Source: a bacterium
GTDB lineage: Bacteria > Bacteroidota > Ignavibacteria > Kapaibacteriales > UBA2268
Direction of reading: 5' to 3'
DNA length: 6,613 bases
Assembly (NCBI GenBank): GCA_024710535.1
Contig: JANJUO010000328.1
Span: forward strand, 1 to 6,613
The number at the start of each line of letters is the position of its first letter. Position 1 is the first letter of the stretch. Shown here piece by piece: positions 5,050 through 6,613 of the stretch. Position numbers and translations under genes: made by a program. The notes under the pieces are model-generated. The model made no database searches and was not told the origin of the DNA. It saw only the letters and a list, made by a program, of their open reading frames with translations.

Positions 5050-6613
5050 CTATTTTTTTATCTCAATCATCCAAGTAATTTCAAAATTAACACTTTCTAA
5101 TATAATAACCTTGCTTTTTTCAATAACTCCATATTCTTTGGAGTAATTACTATCTTCAATTCTGATGTCTGCATCAACGGAACTTATAGCAACTGTAGTG
5201 CCATTAATTTCAGCAAGTACTTCATTTTCATTAATTAATTTAATATCAACATTAGGATGCAAATGAAATCTTGCTTGTTTCGGCATTTCAATTACACATA
5301 AATCTTTTCCGTAAATTTTATTATCTTCAATTTTAATTTCTCTTTTATGTTCTTTTGGATAAGCATAATGAATGCCCGAAAAAATATTTTTCTCAGCTTT
5401 TATAATTTTGGCTTTTGAATTATCACTCATCCAAAACAAATCACTAAAATTATCACTTATCGGATTTTGCTCATTGTTTTCAAGAATAAGTGTATTGTGC
5501 ATTTTCGTTGAACGGAATTTATTTCTCAATTCAGGAAATGAAGTATAAATATATGTACCAGAATCAACGATAAATTCATTGCCTTCAACAGATAAAGTAA
5601 TCGAGAGTTGGTCGTTATGAGCATGCCCGCCTTTACCATATTGCCCAACAGATCCGCATCTTATATCAAAATGAAAATTATTTCCTTTATAAATTGCAAT
5701 GCCAAAATCATTATATTTTGTAAATTTGTTCACTTCAATTTTTTTGAAATTAATTTCGGTGAAATTATCAATTAATTTTTTGATTCCAAATTTGTTTTGA
5801 GTATCAAATCCATTTGCTTCAGAATTAATGTCCATAAAAATCGGCAAATAAAAACCGCTGTCGTTATCTCCAATTTGTGAGACGGTATAATAATTTTCAG
5901 ATTTCAATTGAAGATTATTTAATGTGAAACTCTTAATTAATCCAAGTTTGGAGTTTATCTCATGCTTTAATATTAAATTTTGAAATTCAATTTTATTAAT
6001 TTTTTTAAGCAAGAATAAAGTTGTAAAAATCATTTCAGTAGCAAAAAAATGATAATTCATAGATGCTTCAAAATTGCCGCCATCTGCCAAAAATTGAAAT
6101 TCAAGTTCTTTCTTAAATGCATTTATAGCAAATTCGAACCACTTTTTACTTTCATAAGTATCGTAAAATTGTGAAATTATTATCAAAGAGCAGACATTAG
6201 ATAAATAATGATTGCCACGCTGACCACCGCTAAATTCAGGATTTTGATAAACAAATTTTGCAGAAACATAATTATATTCAGCAAATATATTTTGAAATTT
6301 TTCATCAAATTCAAAGCCATTATTAACAAATAAATTATAAGTATAAATCATATTTACCGATCTTATTCCAACATCCATTGGAGATTTCCAATTCACCCCA
6401 AATTTTGGGGGGTTATTCGCCATAAAATCCAAGCATAAATTTCTGAATTCAATGGCATATTTTTTATCTTTTGAAATCTTAAAAGCCAAAAATAAAATAT
6501 ATGAGAATTGAAATCTACTCATTTCCCATGGAATTTTAATATCTGAATTTTTTACTCCAAATTTTATTTTTTTATGCCAAACATCAATTTCCCACATATA
6601 TTTTGAATTAAAA
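5050..6613 (-). CDS. Heparinase II/III-like polysaccharide lyase family protein (5' end outside window)
   Basis: The family cleaves uronic-acid polysaccharides by beta-elimination, or acts in surface-polysaccharide gene clusters. Numbering from the ATG at 6597, an alpha-helical toroid covers about 15-240 (IKIPWEMSRFQ at 20-30, FGVNWKSPMDVGIRS at 66-80, RGNHYLSN at 127-134, EASMNYHF at 177-184), then IGDNDSG (242-248), and a beta-sandwich with GKGGHAHNDQLS (321-332), VDSGTY (344-349) and RSTKMHN (362-368). Asn129-His130, Tyr182 and His325 occupy the places of known catalytic residues, so activity seems possible. The frame stays open upstream of that ATG to the window edge (codons for FNSKY) and family members usually have more sequence before this point, so the true start is probably beyond 6613 and a signal peptide cannot be judged. 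The stop is 1 nt before the lpt gene, tying the product to envelope biogenesis. Substrate unknown. Confidence 0.88.
   Translation of the reverse strand, partial: FNSKYMWEIDVWHKKIKFGVKNSDIKIPWEMSRFQFSYILFLAFKISKDKKYAIEFRNLCLDFMANNPPKFGVNWKSPMDVGIRSVNMIYTYNLFVNNGFEFDEKFQNIFAEYNYVSAKFVYQNPEFSGGQRGNHYLSNVCSLIIISQFYDTYESKKWFEFAINAFKKELEFQFLADGGNFEASMNYHFFATEMIFTTLFLLKKINKIEFQNLILKHEINSKLGLIKSFTLNNLQLKSENYYTVSQIGDNDSGFYLPIFMDINSEANGFDTQNKFGIKKLIDNFTEINFKKIEVNKFTKYNDFGIAIYKGNNFHFDIRCGSVGQYGKGGHAHNDQLSITLSVEGNEFIVDSGTYIYTSFPELRNKFRSTKMHNTLILENNEQNPISDNFSDLFWMSDNSKAKIIKAEKNIFSGIHYAYPKEHKREIKIEDNKIYGKDLCVIEMPKQARFHLHPNVDIKLINENEVLAEINGTTVAISSVDADIRIEDSNYSKEYGVIEKSKVIILESVNFEITWMIEIKK

Noticed and set aside
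4918..5100. Plus-strand open frame of 60 codons across the lpt start
   Set aside because: Antisense to the first helix of the permease and the end of the heparinase-like gene; no supporting features.
6396..6412. Near-perfect palindrome CCCCAAATTTTGGGG with a six-C run on the coding strand, including a formal slippery C CCA AAA
   Set aside because: It encodes the conserved NPPKFGVNW segment of the heparinase-like protein in frame, and the protein continues normally, so neither frameshifting nor a regulatory site is needed.

Overview
This is a low-GC window (roughly one third G+C by eye) from a Gram-negative bacterium. It carries cell-envelope genes on the minus strand. BamD and an LptF/LptG permease imply an outer membrane with LPS. 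A pair of membrane proteins resembling the GldL/GldM motor of type IX secretion and gliding, the almost complete lack of Shine-Dalgarno sequences, and an interspersed ATTTCG...GAAAT-type repeat point to the Bacteroidota/Ignavibacteriota/Kapabacteria side of the FCB group. The phylum is an inference and was not tested by any search.

Layout, left to right. Positions 1-261 are mostly non-coding and hold a possible tail of a plus-strand gene that would enter from the left edge, a degenerate interspersed repeat and a strong hairpin. Positions 262-612 (minus) encode a DUF2200 protein whose last codons also form its own intrinsic terminator. Positions 613-842 are intergenic, with a possible plus-strand coding remnant and a second intrinsic terminator that closes the large operon. 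Positions 843-6613 (minus) are one tightly packed run read right to left: a heparinase II/III-like protein (5' end outside the window), an LptF/LptG permease, a GldL-like two-helix membrane protein with a coiled-coil tail, a GldM-like single-pass periplasmic protein, and the lipoprotein BamD. The gaps are 1, 6, 1 and about 62 nt.

The operon brings together polysaccharide processing, LPS export, a putative proton-driven trans-envelope motor and outer-membrane protein insertion. The most interesting item is the GldL/GldM-like pair. It is divergent, lacks adjacent gldK or gldN, and sits between LPS-transport and BAM genes. The resemblance rests on topology and short motifs that I read by eye, so a divergent T9SS-type motor is a hypothesis that profile searches and structure prediction can test directly.
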